Of a stretch of DNA of 43,177 nt, positions 16,019 through 25,931 are shown piece after piece. The stretch is taken from positions 1-43,177 of the forward strand of contig JAQBRH010000006.1 of the NCBI GenBank assembly GCA_028286565.1. The letters are read 5' to 3'. The first letter of the stretch is position 1. Each line of letters opens with the position of its first letter. A model generated the notes under the pieces. The model saw only the letters and a list, made by a program, of their open reading frames with translations, was not told where the DNA came from and did not search any database. Source of the DNA: Parcubacteria group bacterium. GTDB lineage: Bacteria > Patescibacteriota > Minisyncoccia > Phycocordibacterales > Zambryskibacteraceae. Both the position numbers and the translations under genes were made by a program.

Positions 16019-16995
16019 TCTTTTGTGGCATATATGACGAGGCAATCTCCGAGGCCAAAGAGGTCCGTTGTTCGATTAAAGACCGTGATGAGGGCAACGA
16101 CCGTTTTAAAGACGTACGGTTTTAAGGAAAATGTTTTTTTCACGGCCGCCTTCTCGGCCTTTTCTTCCTTTGGCTTTCCGCTCCAGTAGGGATTTTTCTT
16201 GCCGATCTTTTGAGGATGGCGCACCGCGTAGAGGTGGTGAAGCGTCCAGGCGGTCGGGCTCACGGTCTTCGTCTCTCTCACTTTGAACTCGTGTTTTTGA
16301 AGGAGGATTTGGAGGGACCCTTTGGTGAAGATCTGCTGATGATAGGGAATGTGCCAATTGACCCAGGCTCGGCCGAAGAGTTTCCTCTGAAGGCTCCCGG
16401 CATTCGGCGTACTTATGATGATGGTCCCTCCGGGTGTAAGGAGCTTGCGGGCGGCGTTCATAAAGCTCTCCAGGTCGACGATGTGCTCGACGAGCTGGTT
16501 CGCGATGATGATATCGAACTTTTCGGGCAAGGACGGGTAGTCTTCAATGGTGCCGATGTAGATATCGAGGCGAAGCTCGTCCTTTATCCTGCGGATGTTC
16601 TCATCCGCCTCAATACCGCAGGCTTCGTAGCCCAGGGCCTCCAGTTGGAGAAGAGAGCGCCCGTCTCCGCAGCCGACGTCGAGGACGCGGCCAGTGCCGG
16701 GAGGAAGCATGTAGTGGATGCGGTGGTTGCCTCGGAGCCAATTGTGAAAGCGCTCACGCTCCGTCAATTCGGGCTTGAATCCGGTGCGGATCTTTTTCGG
16801 ATCCACATCGTTGTAGGGATAATGATTCGTATACAAAGGACCTACTTCGCTCTGAGTAAGTGGAGGCAATGTTTCCAAAAGACCGCAGGCCGGGCACTTG
16901 AATATGTCGAACGGTTTTGGGTACCCGTATCGATCGTCGAACATGTCTTTCTTATAGAGGCGGAGCTCCGTGCCGCAGACTTTGCAGGAATTCAT
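16015..16995 (-). CDS. SAM-dependent methyltransferase with N-terminal Cys4 zinc-ribbon-like motif
   Basis: CKVCG...CPACG N-terminus; VLDVGCGDGRSLLQLEALGYEACGIE; LLTPGGTIIISTPN. Confidence 0.9.
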   Translation of the reverse strand: MNSCKVCGTELRLYKKDMFDDRYGYPKPFDIFKCPACGLLETLPPLTQSEVGPLYTNHYPYNDVDPKKIRTGFKPELTERERFHNWLRGNHRIHYMLPPGTGRVLDVGCGDGRSLLQLEALGYEACGIEADENIRRIKDELRLDIYIGTIEDYPSLPEKFDIIIANQLVEHIVDLESFMNAARKLLTPGGTIIISTPNAGSLQRKLFGRAWVNWHIPYHQQIFTKGSLQILLQKHEFKVRETKTVSPTAWTLHHLYAVRHPQKIGKKNPYWSGKPKEEKAEKAAVKKTFSLKPYVFKTVVALITVFNRTTDLFGLGDCLVIYATKE

Positions 16996-17873
16996 GACCG
17001 TGGTCCGTATGAACTAATGACATTTTTGATCCCGTCTCGGAGGCTTACTTCCGGCTTCCAGCCGAGGGCTTTGATCTTTGAGATGTCGAGGTAGTTGCTG
17101 CCCATTTCGAACGGTTCGAGTTCAGCCGGGAAGGGTCGTTCTTCATAGGTTCCGCTTCCGCATTCTTCTATGATCATATCCGCCGTTTCTTTGAGGGTTG
17201 TTCCTTCTCCGGAGCCGATGTTGTATACCTCATGATGATACGGAAGGAGGGCCAGCTTTTCGAATGCCGCAACAACGTCGTCGATATGTATAAAGTCCTT
17301 CAGGTCTTTCCCAAAGCCGTTCAGATAGAACTTCTCATTTTTCATAATCTCGTCTATGAAAAAATTTATCGGATTTGTCATCCTCATATTTTCCCGGTGC
17401 GGTCCGTATACCTGCGGCAAGCGGACAGAGACCGTTTTTAAGCCGTATGCTCTGTTGTATAGATGAGCGTATGCTTCCGCGGTCATTTTATGTATCCCGT
17501 AGAGAGAGATCGGTGCCTGAGGGCCCGTTTCTCGAACAGGCAGATCTTTTTCTTCAAGCTTCGCGTATTGCGCCCTGCTTCCGATAGAAATATGAATCGC
17601 CTCAGAACCGCTCTCTTTTCTTGCCTCAAGGATATTCAAAGATCCTCTGAGGTTCACCTCAAGGTCAAGATACGGATCGAACTTTCCTCCTACCTGGACC
17701 ACCGCCGCACAATTAATGATCACGTCCTTGCCTTGAATGAGGGAATACACTTCGGCCTTATTGGTGACATCGCCTTCGATTGTTACTACGGCGCCCTGCG
17801 ACTCGAATCGAGCCCGCAGGTGAGAGCCTACATAGCCGTTCCCTCCGAAAATGATGATCTTCTTGTCTTTCAT
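16992..17873 (-). CDS. NAD-dependent epimerase/dehydratase
   Basis: IIIFGGNGYVGSHL Rossmann motif; YGIHKMTAEAYAH (YxxxK); VRLPQVYGPH. Confidence 0.92.
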   Translation of the reverse strand: MKDKKIIIFGGNGYVGSHLRARFESQGAVVTIEGDVTNKAEVYSLIQGKDVIINCAAVVQVGGKFDPYLDLEVNLRGSLNILEARKESGSEAIHISIGSRAQYAKLEEKDLPVRETGPQAPISLYGIHKMTAEAYAHLYNRAYGLKTVSVRLPQVYGPHRENMRMTNPINFFIDEIMKNEKFYLNGFGKDLKDFIHIDDVVAAFEKLALLPYHHEVYNIGSGEGTTLKETADMIIEECGSGTYEERPFPAELEPFEMGSNYLDISKIKALGWKPEVSLRDGIKNVISSYGPRS

Positions 17874-17874
17874 G

Positions 17875-18771
17875 CTAATAGTGGACGAGAGTGCTGTATT
17901 TGTTCTCAAAATATCCGCCCTTTCCCTTATAATAGTCCCAATCTATCCTTTTATTGAAGACAATGAAAGGCTTGTCCCCATAATATGAGGCATAGGCTCC
18001 AAAGGTGCTATTCGAGCCCATGATGCTGTCCGCATGAGCCAATGCGTATAGGTCCTCGACTGGCGTGCCTTTTGCCACTTCGATCCGCAGCCCATCGAAT
18101 ACAGGAAGATCGACGGGGCCGTCCGAACAGATAAGAAAGATAGTTCGTTCGGTGAGACGGCCCGAAAAGGCGAGATACTCGTCGAGCATGATTCGAACGT
18201 CAGGCTGTTCAAAATAATACCGCCCTCCTTCCCAAACTTTATAATCTCCCTGGCGGATGTGCACTCCGACGATGTGATCAGAGCTTTCCTTCAGCCTTGC
18301 TATCTTCTCACTGATCCTGCGCAGAATGCCTTTCTTTGGCGTAAAGTACGAAATGATCTCCTGCCTATGCTTTTGAAGGCCGATCGGATTCCTAAAGAGC
18401 CAGCCGTTTGTATATATGGTCGAGTATTCCTTGGAGCTGAAGGGATCCGCTTCGGCCGAGGGGGGCAGATAAAGAGGGCTAGAGTTATCGGATACGATCC
18501 TCTCTTGATACAAGAACTTCATTGTTCTCACAAACCTGTCCGGAATCCCGAGCATTCGAAACCATTTGTACCGGATGAGCTTTCCAAAGAGAAGCGATCG
18601 GACAAGCGGGTTTCGCGGAAGGGGAATAGAAAAATCTTCCGCGTATCTCCAAAAGGAATAATTCTCAAGGCAGTACCCTTTTTCTAGGGAAAATGCGTAC
18701 AGGCTTATGAAATTCCACAGCTGGTTCGCGAGCCGTCCGCCGTTGTGGTCAAGAATGATTATCTTTTTCAT
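17875..18771 (-). CDS. GT11-like fucosyltransferase (alpha-1,2-FucT family)
   Basis: N-terminal GGRLANQLWNF; VGVHIRQGDYKVW; IMGSNSTFGAYASYYG. Confidence 0.85.
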   Translation of the reverse strand: MKKIIILDHNGGRLANQLWNFISLYAFSLEKGYCLENYSFWRYAEDFSIPLPRNPLVRSLLFGKLIRYKWFRMLGIPDRFVRTMKFLYQERIVSDNSSPLYLPPSAEADPFSSKEYSTIYTNGWLFRNPIGLQKHRQEIISYFTPKKGILRRISEKIARLKESSDHIVGVHIRQGDYKVWEGGRYYFEQPDVRIMLDEYLAFSGRLTERTIFLICSDGPVDLPVFDGLRIEVAKGTPVEDLYALAHADSIMGSNSTFGAYASYYGDKPFIVFNKRIDWDYYKGKGGYFENKYSTLVHY

Positions 18772-19758
18772 CTATCGTCCCTTGATGAGGCCGAGGAAGA
18801 ACCTTTCCGCTTTCGAACCGCCGCCCGTAGAATTTCTGATCTGGCAGAGTCGGATATATTCGGGGAGATATTCCCGGAGAGTGTGTTTCGGCTTCCATCC
18901 GAGAGCTCTGATCTTTGAGGAGTTTACCGAATAGCGGAGGTCCTGGCCGGGCCGATTCTCGACGAAGGTATAAAAGTCTTTTGGCATGCCCATAACATCG
19001 TGGATAATCTCGACCACTTCGAGGTTCGAGTGCTCCTCATTTGTAGAAATGTTGTATACCTCGCCGTCTTCTCCCTTTTCCATTACCAAAAAAATACCTT
19101 CGCAGTTGTCTTGCACCTGCATCCATTCGCGCGTGTATGAGCCGTCCCCATGGAGTATCATTTTCTGATCTTTGAGGGCAAGCTTAATGGTGCGGGGGAT
19201 AAGCTTCTCCGCGAACTGCCCGTAGCCGTAGTTGTTGCCCGAGCGGCAGATGCGATATTTGATGCCATAGCTTCTGCCCCAGCCGAATACGAGCTGATCG
19301 GCCGCGGCTTTGGTGGCCGAGTACGGGCTCGAAGGATGAAGCGCGTCGGTCTCTGCGGCGGATCCTTGCAAGAGATCGCCGTACACTTCATCGGTGGAGA
19401 TATGAATAAGAGTGGGTCGGTCCTTTTTGTCCTTTGCGCGTATGAGGTCGAGGAGGTTGTACACCCCTTGGACGTTCGATCTAAAGAACACGACGTTCGC
19501 CGCGAGGGAGTTGTCGACGTGTGATTCGGCTGCGAAGTTCACTATATATTCGATACCGGAAGGCAGACTCTTGAGGTCGGAGATATCTTCGCGAATGAAC
19601 GTATAGTTCGGATGCTTAGAGAAGCTTATGTCGTCCCTGGCGGCGTAGGTCACTTTATCCACGTTTGTGACGTTATAGCCCCTTTCCAAGGCCATTTCTA
19701 TGAAATTTGAGCCTATAAAGCCGAGGCCTCCGGTGACTAAAATTCTTTTGGTATTCAT
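18772..19758 (-). CDS. rfbB: dTDP-glucose 4,6-dehydratase
   Basis: ILVTGGLGFIGSNF; AAESHVDNSL; HISTDEVYG; YSATKAAADQLV; RPGQDLRYSV. Confidence 0.95.
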   Translation of the reverse strand: MNTKRILVTGGLGFIGSNFIEMALERGYNVTNVDKVTYAARDDISFSKHPNYTFIREDISDLKSLPSGIEYIVNFAAESHVDNSLAANVVFFRSNVQGVYNLLDLIRAKDKKDRPTLIHISTDEVYGDLLQGSAAETDALHPSSPYSATKAAADQLVFGWGRSYGIKYRICRSGNNYGYGQFAEKLIPRTIKLALKDQKMILHGDGSYTREWMQVQDNCEGIFLVMEKGEDGEVYNISTNEEHSNLEVVEIIHDVMGMPKDFYTFVENRPGQDLRYSVNSSKIRALGWKPKHTLREYLPEYIRLCQIRNSTGGGSKAERFFLGLIKGR

Positions 19759-19767
19759 TGATGGACC

Positions 19768-19773
19768 ATTATA
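19768..19773 (-). promoter_or_regulatory. internal promoter, extended -10 TGTTATAAT upstream of rfbB
   Basis: Reverse strand reads TGTTATAAT-GGTCCATCA-ATG. Confidence 0.5.
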
Positions 19774-19779
19774 ACAGGT

Positions 19780-20778
19780 TTAGGAACGGCCGGCCCCCAC
19801 CGATCCTCGTAGCAGAGTACGGATAAGTGGAACCACATCTTGACGAATTTGTTTAAACATATTCGGCCGCGGCTTAGATCCTTCTTTGAATCCGGGTCGG
19901 ATCTTTTGTATCCGTTTCATCTCCTTGAATATCTTATGAATATATTCATCATACATGAGAGTTTTTTCGGGAGCGGGAAGGGTATAGTCAAAACTCGTCG
20001 TCGGACCATTGGGAAGGATGAAGCGAGAGGGATAATAAAAGTTAAAGAGGGAAAAGTGGAAACAGATAAGCGGAGTCCCAAGAGCCATGATCGTTCCGTT
20101 CTGTTTTTTTATCGTCCCGCGATAATTCTTTACGTTCCAAGGCGCCACATCGACCCCGAGGTTTTTCGAAACCAGTATCCCTTCAAATTGTTCGGCGAAA
20201 TAATCCAAGTATTTTTGATCTCCGAGCCGGCCGGGCTCCTCTTTGTGGTAGCACCATTCGTTGCATTTCTGCCTCCACCATTCAAGGCAGGCGCGGCCAT
20301 TTGTGTCGTTCCTGAACATGATCATGCCGGCGTTATACTTGCCCACATCATTTTCTTTGGCTTGTTTTCCTCCTTGGAGCCTGTGGGGAAAAAGGATAAC
20401 CGAGTGGCCCTCGAACTCCTCATAGATCGGCTGAGGCGAGTGATAAAAATAGATATCGCTATCAAGATAAAAAAGGGTTTCTATGTTCGGATACGTTGTA
20501 AAGAGAAAATTTGCCACAGAAGGCTTCATGGTCCAGCTGTATTCGCGGAGAGTGCGGGTTTTCTTTGCCTCGAGGAGATCCGCATCCTCGATGTCCTGAA
20601 GCGAGAGGAAGCGGGTATTTGCCAGGCCAAGCTCCTTGAGGATCGAGAAGCATTTGTCATCGAGACAAAGGACCCAGAGAGTGAACCCCCCAGGGCAATG
20701 CCGCACGAGGGAGTCGTGTAGTGCGAGGCCTTTGGCCAAGAATTCAGTATCGAAGATGGTATAGAAGGTATAGGTCAT
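19780..20778 (-). CDS. GT8-like glycosyltransferase
   Basis: LFYLDSDIYFYHSPQPIYEEF (DxD region); KYNAGMIMFRND; DQKYLDYFAEQF. Confidence 0.75.
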   Translation of the reverse strand: MTYTFYTIFDTEFLAKGLALHDSLVRHCPGGFTLWVLCLDDKCFSILKELGLANTRFLSLQDIEDADLLEAKKTRTLREYSWTMKPSVANFLFTTYPNIETLFYLDSDIYFYHSPQPIYEEFEGHSVILFPHRLQGGKQAKENDVGKYNAGMIMFRNDTNGRACLEWWRQKCNEWCYHKEEPGRLGDQKYLDYFAEQFEGILVSKNLGVDVAPWNVKNYRGTIKKQNGTIMALGTPLICFHFSLFNFYYPSRFILPNGPTTSFDYTLPAPEKTLMYDEYIHKIFKEMKRIQKIRPGFKEGSKPRPNMFKQIRQDVVPLIRTLLRGSVGAGRS

Positions 20779-21740
20779 TTCTTGGCTGCGAACAGATAGT
20801 AGTTATTTTTTAGGAGAGGGATCTTTTCATGATGCGTGATCGCGTAGTCTTCCATCCGCCCGATTATTTCTTCGGAGTAAGGAGTGGAATTTGATTTTGC
20901 CTGATGGGCCAACAGAAGCTTATCCGCTCCAAAGAACGAGAGAGATCCCACTTTGTCGATCGAGTACAAAGAAGACTCGCTGAGGGCCCAGGTGCTGAGG
21001 AACACATCGGCGTTTCGGATAGCCAGGCGCTCAAGGATGCCTTCTTCAAGCGGGACTATGTTGATCTTGCCGGGAAGAATGCTAGAGTCTTTCCCCAATA
21101 AAAGATTAACATTTTCGGCGCCTTCCACGGTCGATAAGTACAGGGACTGAATAAAGGAAAATATCGGTAAATCAATAATTATATATGTGGTGTCCGGGTT
21201 GATTTTTCGAAAGATCCTCGCGATATTGCCGTATCCTCCGCCCCACTCCACTAGGGTCTTGACCTTAAGCAGGTCTGTTTTTGTGTGCTCGATGAATTTT
21301 TCTAAATGGCACAAATGATGAATGGAGTTATGAGAGGTCCAATAGCGGAAATTAGTGAGGGTCGGGTGCCCGACGCGGTCTTCTTTTATTAAGCTTTTCA
21401 TTTCTTGCTTTCCCATAACCGATTCGAGGTAGTCAAGTTCGTTCTCCTGCTGCTCGCCGGCATAATCCATGAACATGGCCATGCGTATGACCCGATTGTT
21501 CAGAAACCCGTAGCTGAAATCTTCAAGGAAATTCCTGCTTATCTCCTGCTTGTTCTGCTCCCACATCGGAAGGATATAGTTCGTATGATCGTGCCGCTCG
21601 TTCTCATAGGTCTTAAAGAGATCCTGATGGCGTTTAAGGAGAGAATAAAACTCTTTTTTGGAAGACCAGTCGAACACATAGAGAAGCCTCGACACCGCTC
21701 GGTAGAAGTTCCTCTGGTTAAGGTGTCTGATGATTATCAT
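20775..21740 (-). CDS. putative sugar O-methyltransferase (NanM-like)
   Basis: LVEWGGGYGNIARIF SAM motif; YIIIDLPIFSFIQSLYL. Confidence 0.75.
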   Translation of the reverse strand: MIIIRHLNQRNFYRAVSRLLYVFDWSSKKEFYSLLKRHQDLFKTYENERHDHTNYILPMWEQNKQEISRNFLEDFSYGFLNNRVIRMAMFMDYAGEQQENELDYLESVMGKQEMKSLIKEDRVGHPTLTNFRYWTSHNSIHHLCHLEKFIEHTKTDLLKVKTLVEWGGGYGNIARIFRKINPDTTYIIIDLPIFSFIQSLYLSTVEGAENVNLLLGKDSSILPGKINIVPLEEGILERLAIRNADVFLSTWALSESSLYSIDKVGSLSFFGADKLLLAHQAKSNSTPYSEEIIGRMEDYAITHHEKIPLLKNNYYLFAAKK

Positions 21741-22528
21741 GGTCGCGGATCTTTTGATTTTTTAAAGTGATACATGCCTGTACCGAATCCGCTGGTCGGA
21801 TCATATGACTCAACGATATTCCTTCCGTATATGTATTTCTCCTCGGCAAGCTCTAGGGACGGGAATAGGCGAAGGGCGTGGTCGCGGGTGAATGCTCGGT
21901 GAGCGTTGAAGTATATCCTGCTTTCTGTATCTACCGGGAGAGATATGTACAAGTTGCCTCCCGGGGCGAGGATCCTCGAGAGCTCCTTAGCCGATTTTTC
22001 GGATCCGAACGGGTCTAAGCTGTCCCCGAACCTGCCGAGTCCGATATGCTCCACCACGCAGATCGAAGACAAAGAAGAGACCGAATTATCTGGAAAGGGC
22101 ATGGCCAGGATGTCCCCCTTAACGAAAGAGAATCCCGGCATGGAAAGGTTGACCGGGCGGATGTCGACCATGGTAGTAGGTACAAACTGAGAGACAATGC
22201 CCACAAATCCTGTTTCCGAACCGACGTCCACGTGATGGTCTGGCGATGCTTGGAATATCTTTCCGGCGCACCAGGCGTCCTGATAAAAATAAGTGGGATC
22301 AACGATGGTTTCGCTGAGGCGCTCAAAGATCATGGGCTTCAGGTTCTCCCTTCTCATGTTGAAGTCGGGGTTCTTGCCGAGTTTTTTGTACGCGGCCAGT
22401 TCCATATAAAAAGACGATAAGAGCCCTATCTTTTCAAAGATCGAATGCTTTACTGCAAGTGTGCGAAATCCCGCCAATAATTCTTGGACATAGGGAAATT
22501 GTTTGATCTTTTTTTTGAATTTAGGCAT
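21737..22528 (-). CDS. DUF268-like SAM-dependent methyltransferase
   Basis: HHVDVGSETGFVGIVS; VKGDILAMPFPDNSVSSLSSICVVEHIGLGRFGD; ELSRILAPGGNLYISLPV. Confidence 0.75.
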   Translation of the reverse strand: MPKFKKKIKQFPYVQELLAGFRTLAVKHSIFEKIGLLSSFYMELAAYKKLGKNPDFNMRRENLKPMIFERLSETIVDPTYFYQDAWCAGKIFQASPDHHVDVGSETGFVGIVSQFVPTTMVDIRPVNLSMPGFSFVKGDILAMPFPDNSVSSLSSICVVEHIGLGRFGDSLDPFGSEKSAKELSRILAPGGNLYISLPVDTESRIYFNAHRAFTRDHALRLFPSLELAEEKYIYGRNIVESYDPTSGFGTGMYHFKKSKDPRP

Positions 22529-22530
22529 GG

Positions 22531-23445
22531 TTATATTTTTCTATATATCGCGGTGATGCTGTGGCCCACGATGTGCGGAGCGAGGGCGTAAGCGCCTAAG
22601 CGGAGGATCTTGTCGCCTATGAATCTAAGGCCCGGGATCCAGGCGAGGCCTCTTCTCTTAAGCTTTGTTTCGAACGACTCCATGGCCACTCTGCGGGCGA
22701 ACTGCACGTGCTGGGGCTGGAGAGATTCTGAGCGTATATCAATGAGGGCGATAGGGAAAGCTCGAGTGAGGGCGACAAGCGAGTGCGCATCCCAGATGCC
22801 CATGTGATGCGGAGGCATATTGAGGAAAATGTCTCTGCCCGTATGAAAGAGCACCGAGCCGTTGTTCGGAACGCAGATGATAAGCTTGCCGCCGGGCTTA
22901 AGGGCATCGATGGATGCTTGCATGAACGCCCCAATGTTCGCGATGTGCTCGGCGACCTGGAAGGAGCAAACGACATCGTATTCATGGGGGTTGGCTTTCG
23001 CGTGGTCCTCGATCGATTCATGGAGAATGTTGAATCCCTTGGCTTGCCCGGCCTGTACGGCGTTTTCGTTCAGCTCAAGCCCCGTGACGTTGATATTTTT
23101 CTCTTTTGCCTTGTGTAGGAATTCTCCCCGGCCGCACCCTATCTCAAGGAGGGTTTTTGCATCACCGAGGAAATTGATAGCTTCCGAATGCTCGAGCTTT
23201 GTGTCTACGTAGTACCACGGATATCTCTCAAGCTCTTCGTAAAATGCGCCGTCTCCGGCGAGAGTGAGCGGATAATAAAATCGGTATCCGGTGCTGTCTT
23301 CGTAGATACTTATCGAGTCCAAATCCTTAAAATATTTTTGGACATCAATAGCAAGCTCGTCCTTGTATCCCCGGACAATGTCTTGAACAGGAATATCTTT
23401 GATCTTTTTTGCATCTGAGCCGGTGAGGGGAGAGATGATCGTCAT
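22531..23445 (-). CDS. class I SAM-dependent methyltransferase
   Basis: LLEIGCGRGEFLHKAKEKN; YDVVCSFQVAEHIANIGAF; LKPGGKLIICVPN. Start trimmed to MTIISPLTG (ATGA overlap). Confidence 0.9.
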   Translation of the reverse strand: MTIISPLTGSDAKKIKDIPVQDIVRGYKDELAIDVQKYFKDLDSISIYEDSTGYRFYYPLTLAGDGAFYEELERYPWYYVDTKLEHSEAINFLGDAKTLLEIGCGRGEFLHKAKEKNINVTGLELNENAVQAGQAKGFNILHESIEDHAKANPHEYDVVCSFQVAEHIANIGAFMQASIDALKPGGKLIICVPNNGSVLFHTGRDIFLNMPPHHMGIWDAHSLVALTRAFPIALIDIRSESLQPQHVQFARRVAMESFETKLKRRGLAWIPGLRFIGDKILRLGAYALAPHIVGHSITAIYRKI

Positions 23446-25019
23446 TTCTTTATCATATAACAGACACCGTTCGGAGTCCGCTGTACTTCTTCCTGTATCC
23501 CTTGTCCCTTCCGATACTCTTCTACCGCCTTCCGGCATCCTTCCCATGTGTCATAATCATCGATGATCACCGCTCCTCCCTTGGCAACGCGAGGATAGAG
23601 GTTCTCCAAACATGTGCGCGTGGATTCGTACCAATCTCCATCGAGACGGAGGATCGCTATGGGTTCGTCGGAGGTGAAGTTCGGGAGAGTTTCGTTGAAC
23701 CAGCCCTTGATGATTCGCACATTTTTCGCTCCGGACATTCTCATGGCGTTCTCCGCGAAGGTCATTTCAGCCTTGCAGTTGTCGAAATATATCGGAGAGT
23801 TTTTGTCACTCTGCCAGGCTTTGGCCGCCTGTCCATCCACCTCTTGGGCCGGCGGCAAGCCCTCAAAGCTGTCAAAGAGGTGGTATGAACGGCCGGATCC
23901 TAAAAGTTCCGCCAGACCCGCACTCATGCCTCCTCGCCAGACACCGCATTCGACGACGGAGCCTTTGATATCCGCAAATCTCAGAGCGAGACGCAGATTT
24001 TCCACAAATATTTTCTTGGGGATCATCGTGAAGTCCGCATACTTTCTCTGAAGCCGGCCTTCCAGATCGCCCTTCGGTCCGAGCATTGTCTTGACGATGT
24101 CTTTGATTCTGCGCGGAGTGATCTTAAACATGAATGATTTCAGTTTTCTGCCGAGCTGCCTCTTTGGCTTAAAAAGATTTTTAAATGTGAAGTGGTCCGC
24201 CTCTTTGTCGGGAGATATCTCGGTAGGATGAACCAGGGGAAAGATCATGGATTCCGTCGGAATATTTGCGAACATGCTCGCGCTTGATAAGGTGTGCGTC
24301 CCGTGAGCTCCGAAGCCTATGTTCGAGATAAGGTTCACGTTGGGCATGACGCAAAGGCCTCCGCGCTCGAATATAGTATAAACCCATACATAGTCCCATG
24401 TTTTAAAGGTCCCGGTATACGATTTCTCGAAAGTGTCCATCCATACCCGCTGCTCGTCGGTCCTCGACAGGATGGTCTGGATCGTTCTCTTTTCCTTGAA
24501 GAGAGGAAAACTCTTCATATCAGGATCAACGTGCTTCCAGGCTCTTTTCCAGGTTGCCCAGCCCCAGCTGTTCGGATAGACCGAGAAATAATAGCTTGCG
24601 TTCCCTCGCTTTCTGCCGAATTGGAAATTGTCTCCGCTGATATGCATCACTCTTTCGTCATCCCTGTATTTCTCAAGCATTTCTTCGACAAAGGGGAAGA
24701 AGGTCGGGTCGGGGAGGCAATCATCTTCAAAGATCATCCCTTCTTCCACATGATCGAAAAACCAAGAGATGGCCGCCCTCATGCCTTCCATGAATCCCAT
24801 GTTCTTTTCAGGGAACATCGTTTTTACTTCACATTCCCAATCGATCTGCTTCAGCAGATCTTTGACCGCCTCGAGCTTAGGCCCGTCCTCCGGGTGAGTC
24901 TCACGCGGTCCGTCCACATACATAAAAAATCTCTTCGGTTGTACGCGGCGGATCTCATTGAAGATCTTTTGAGCGGTATCGAGCCGGGTGAAGGCCATGA
25001 GGAGAACGGGCGTGTTCAT
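23442..25019 (-). CDS. fusion: glycosyltransferase domain + TylF/MycF-like O-methyltransferase
   Basis: N-terminus MNTPVLLMAFTRLDTAQKIF...IFEDDCLPDPTFF; C-terminus VVECGVWRGGMSAGLAELLG...HLFDSFEGLPP...LRLDGDWYESTRTCLENLYPRV...VIIDDYDTWEGCRKAV. Confidence 0.88.
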   Translation of the reverse strand: MNTPVLLMAFTRLDTAQKIFNEIRRVQPKRFFMYVDGPRETHPEDGPKLEAVKDLLKQIDWECEVKTMFPEKNMGFMEGMRAAISWFFDHVEEGMIFEDDCLPDPTFFPFVEEMLEKYRDDERVMHISGDNFQFGRKRGNASYYFSVYPNSWGWATWKRAWKHVDPDMKSFPLFKEKRTIQTILSRTDEQRVWMDTFEKSYTGTFKTWDYVWVYTIFERGGLCVMPNVNLISNIGFGAHGTHTLSSASMFANIPTESMIFPLVHPTEISPDKEADHFTFKNLFKPKRQLGRKLKSFMFKITPRRIKDIVKTMLGPKGDLEGRLQRKYADFTMIPKKIFVENLRLALRFADIKGSVVECGVWRGGMSAGLAELLGSGRSYHLFDSFEGLPPAQEVDGQAAKAWQSDKNSPIYFDNCKAEMTFAENAMRMSGAKNVRIIKGWFNETLPNFTSDEPIAILRLDGDWYESTRTCLENLYPRVAKGGAVIIDDYDTWEGCRKAVEEYRKGQGIQEEVQRTPNGVCYMIKK

Positions 25020-25930
25020 ATGAATCTTTGTATAAAATTTTTTATTTTTTGTTTTCTTCCGATATTTCTCTGAAAGAAGCGGGAAAAAGTACGTGCATCT
25101 GCTGCTTCGTCCAATGCCGTTGTTGTGGGCTGAACCAGCGGAGAAGGGACTGCTCCGAGAGTCAGTCTCGAAAGGAATGCGTCCGGATCGCGGGTGTGGG
25201 TCGCGTCTCTGCCGACCCCGATATTTATCACCAAGTTCTCTTTGGGAGTGATCGAAAACCCTCGATGAGACCAGATCGCGTACACCCATTGATAATCCCA
25301 CGTATCCTTGCCTCGCCCTTCATAATACCGATCAAAGATCTCCAGCCAATAGGTTCGGGCCTCCCTGTTCGGAAGGATCTCCTCCAACTGCCCACTTTCT
25401 TTAAAGGCCGGGTATGAGGCCATGCGCACATCATAATGTTTCCAAGCTCTCTTCCACGTTGCCCAGCCCCAGATATGGGGATATATCGAAAAATAGTAAC
25501 TCGCGCCCATATGGCTTCCGCCTTGGAAATTATTGCCTCCGATATGCATGATCCGCTCATCATCTCTGTGTTTTCCTAAAAGCTCTTCGCAATACCTGAA
25601 GAAGGTCGGATCCGGAAGGCAGTCGTCTTCGAGGATGATGCCTTCGTCGACATTCTCAAAGAACCACGTAATGGCCCCGCTTACTCCCAGCCTGCAGCCG
25701 AGATTTTCTTCCCGAAATAATGTGTGAACCTCGCATTCCCAATCCACTTGTTTCTCAATATCTCTGACCGTCCGGACCTTTTCTGCTTCTCCGGGTTGCG
25801 TGCTTCTCGGCCCGTCCACCGCTAAAAAAAGCTTCTTTGGCCCGGCCTTCCTGATCTCATTAAAGATCTTTTGAGTAGTTTCCGGGCGATTGAATGCTAT
25901 GAGAAGAACCGGAGTAGAAAGCTCCTTCAT
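25016..25930 (-). CDS. glycosyltransferase, tandem paralog of the N-terminal domain of the 23442-25019 protein
   Basis: TPVLLIAFNRPETTQKIFNEIRKAGPKKLFLAVDGPR; IILEDDCLPDPTFFRY; WGWATWKRAWKHYD. Confidence 0.85.
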   Translation of the reverse strand: MKELSTPVLLIAFNRPETTQKIFNEIRKAGPKKLFLAVDGPRSTQPGEAEKVRTVRDIEKQVDWECEVHTLFREENLGCRLGVSGAITWFFENVDEGIILEDDCLPDPTFFRYCEELLGKHRDDERIMHIGGNNFQGGSHMGASYYFSIYPHIWGWATWKRAWKHYDVRMASYPAFKESGQLEEILPNREARTYWLEIFDRYYEGRGKDTWDYQWVYAIWSHRGFSITPKENLVINIGVGRDATHTRDPDAFLSRLTLGAVPSPLVQPTTTALDEAADARTFSRFFQRNIGRKQKIKNFIQRFI

Positions 25931-25931
25931 A

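Noticed and set aside
16210-17094. 294-aa plus-strand ORF
   Set aside because: Antisense to a clear methyltransferase and epimerase junction; no coherent domain.
19840-20721. 293-aa plus-strand ORF
   Set aside because: Antisense to the GT8-like CDS that shows DxD-type motifs; shadow ORF.
25020-25301. 94-aa N-terminal extension of the GT-TylF fusion
   Set aside because: Low-complexity sequence overlapping the upstream paralog; MNTPVLLMAF aligns with the paralog's start and gives an ATGA overlap.
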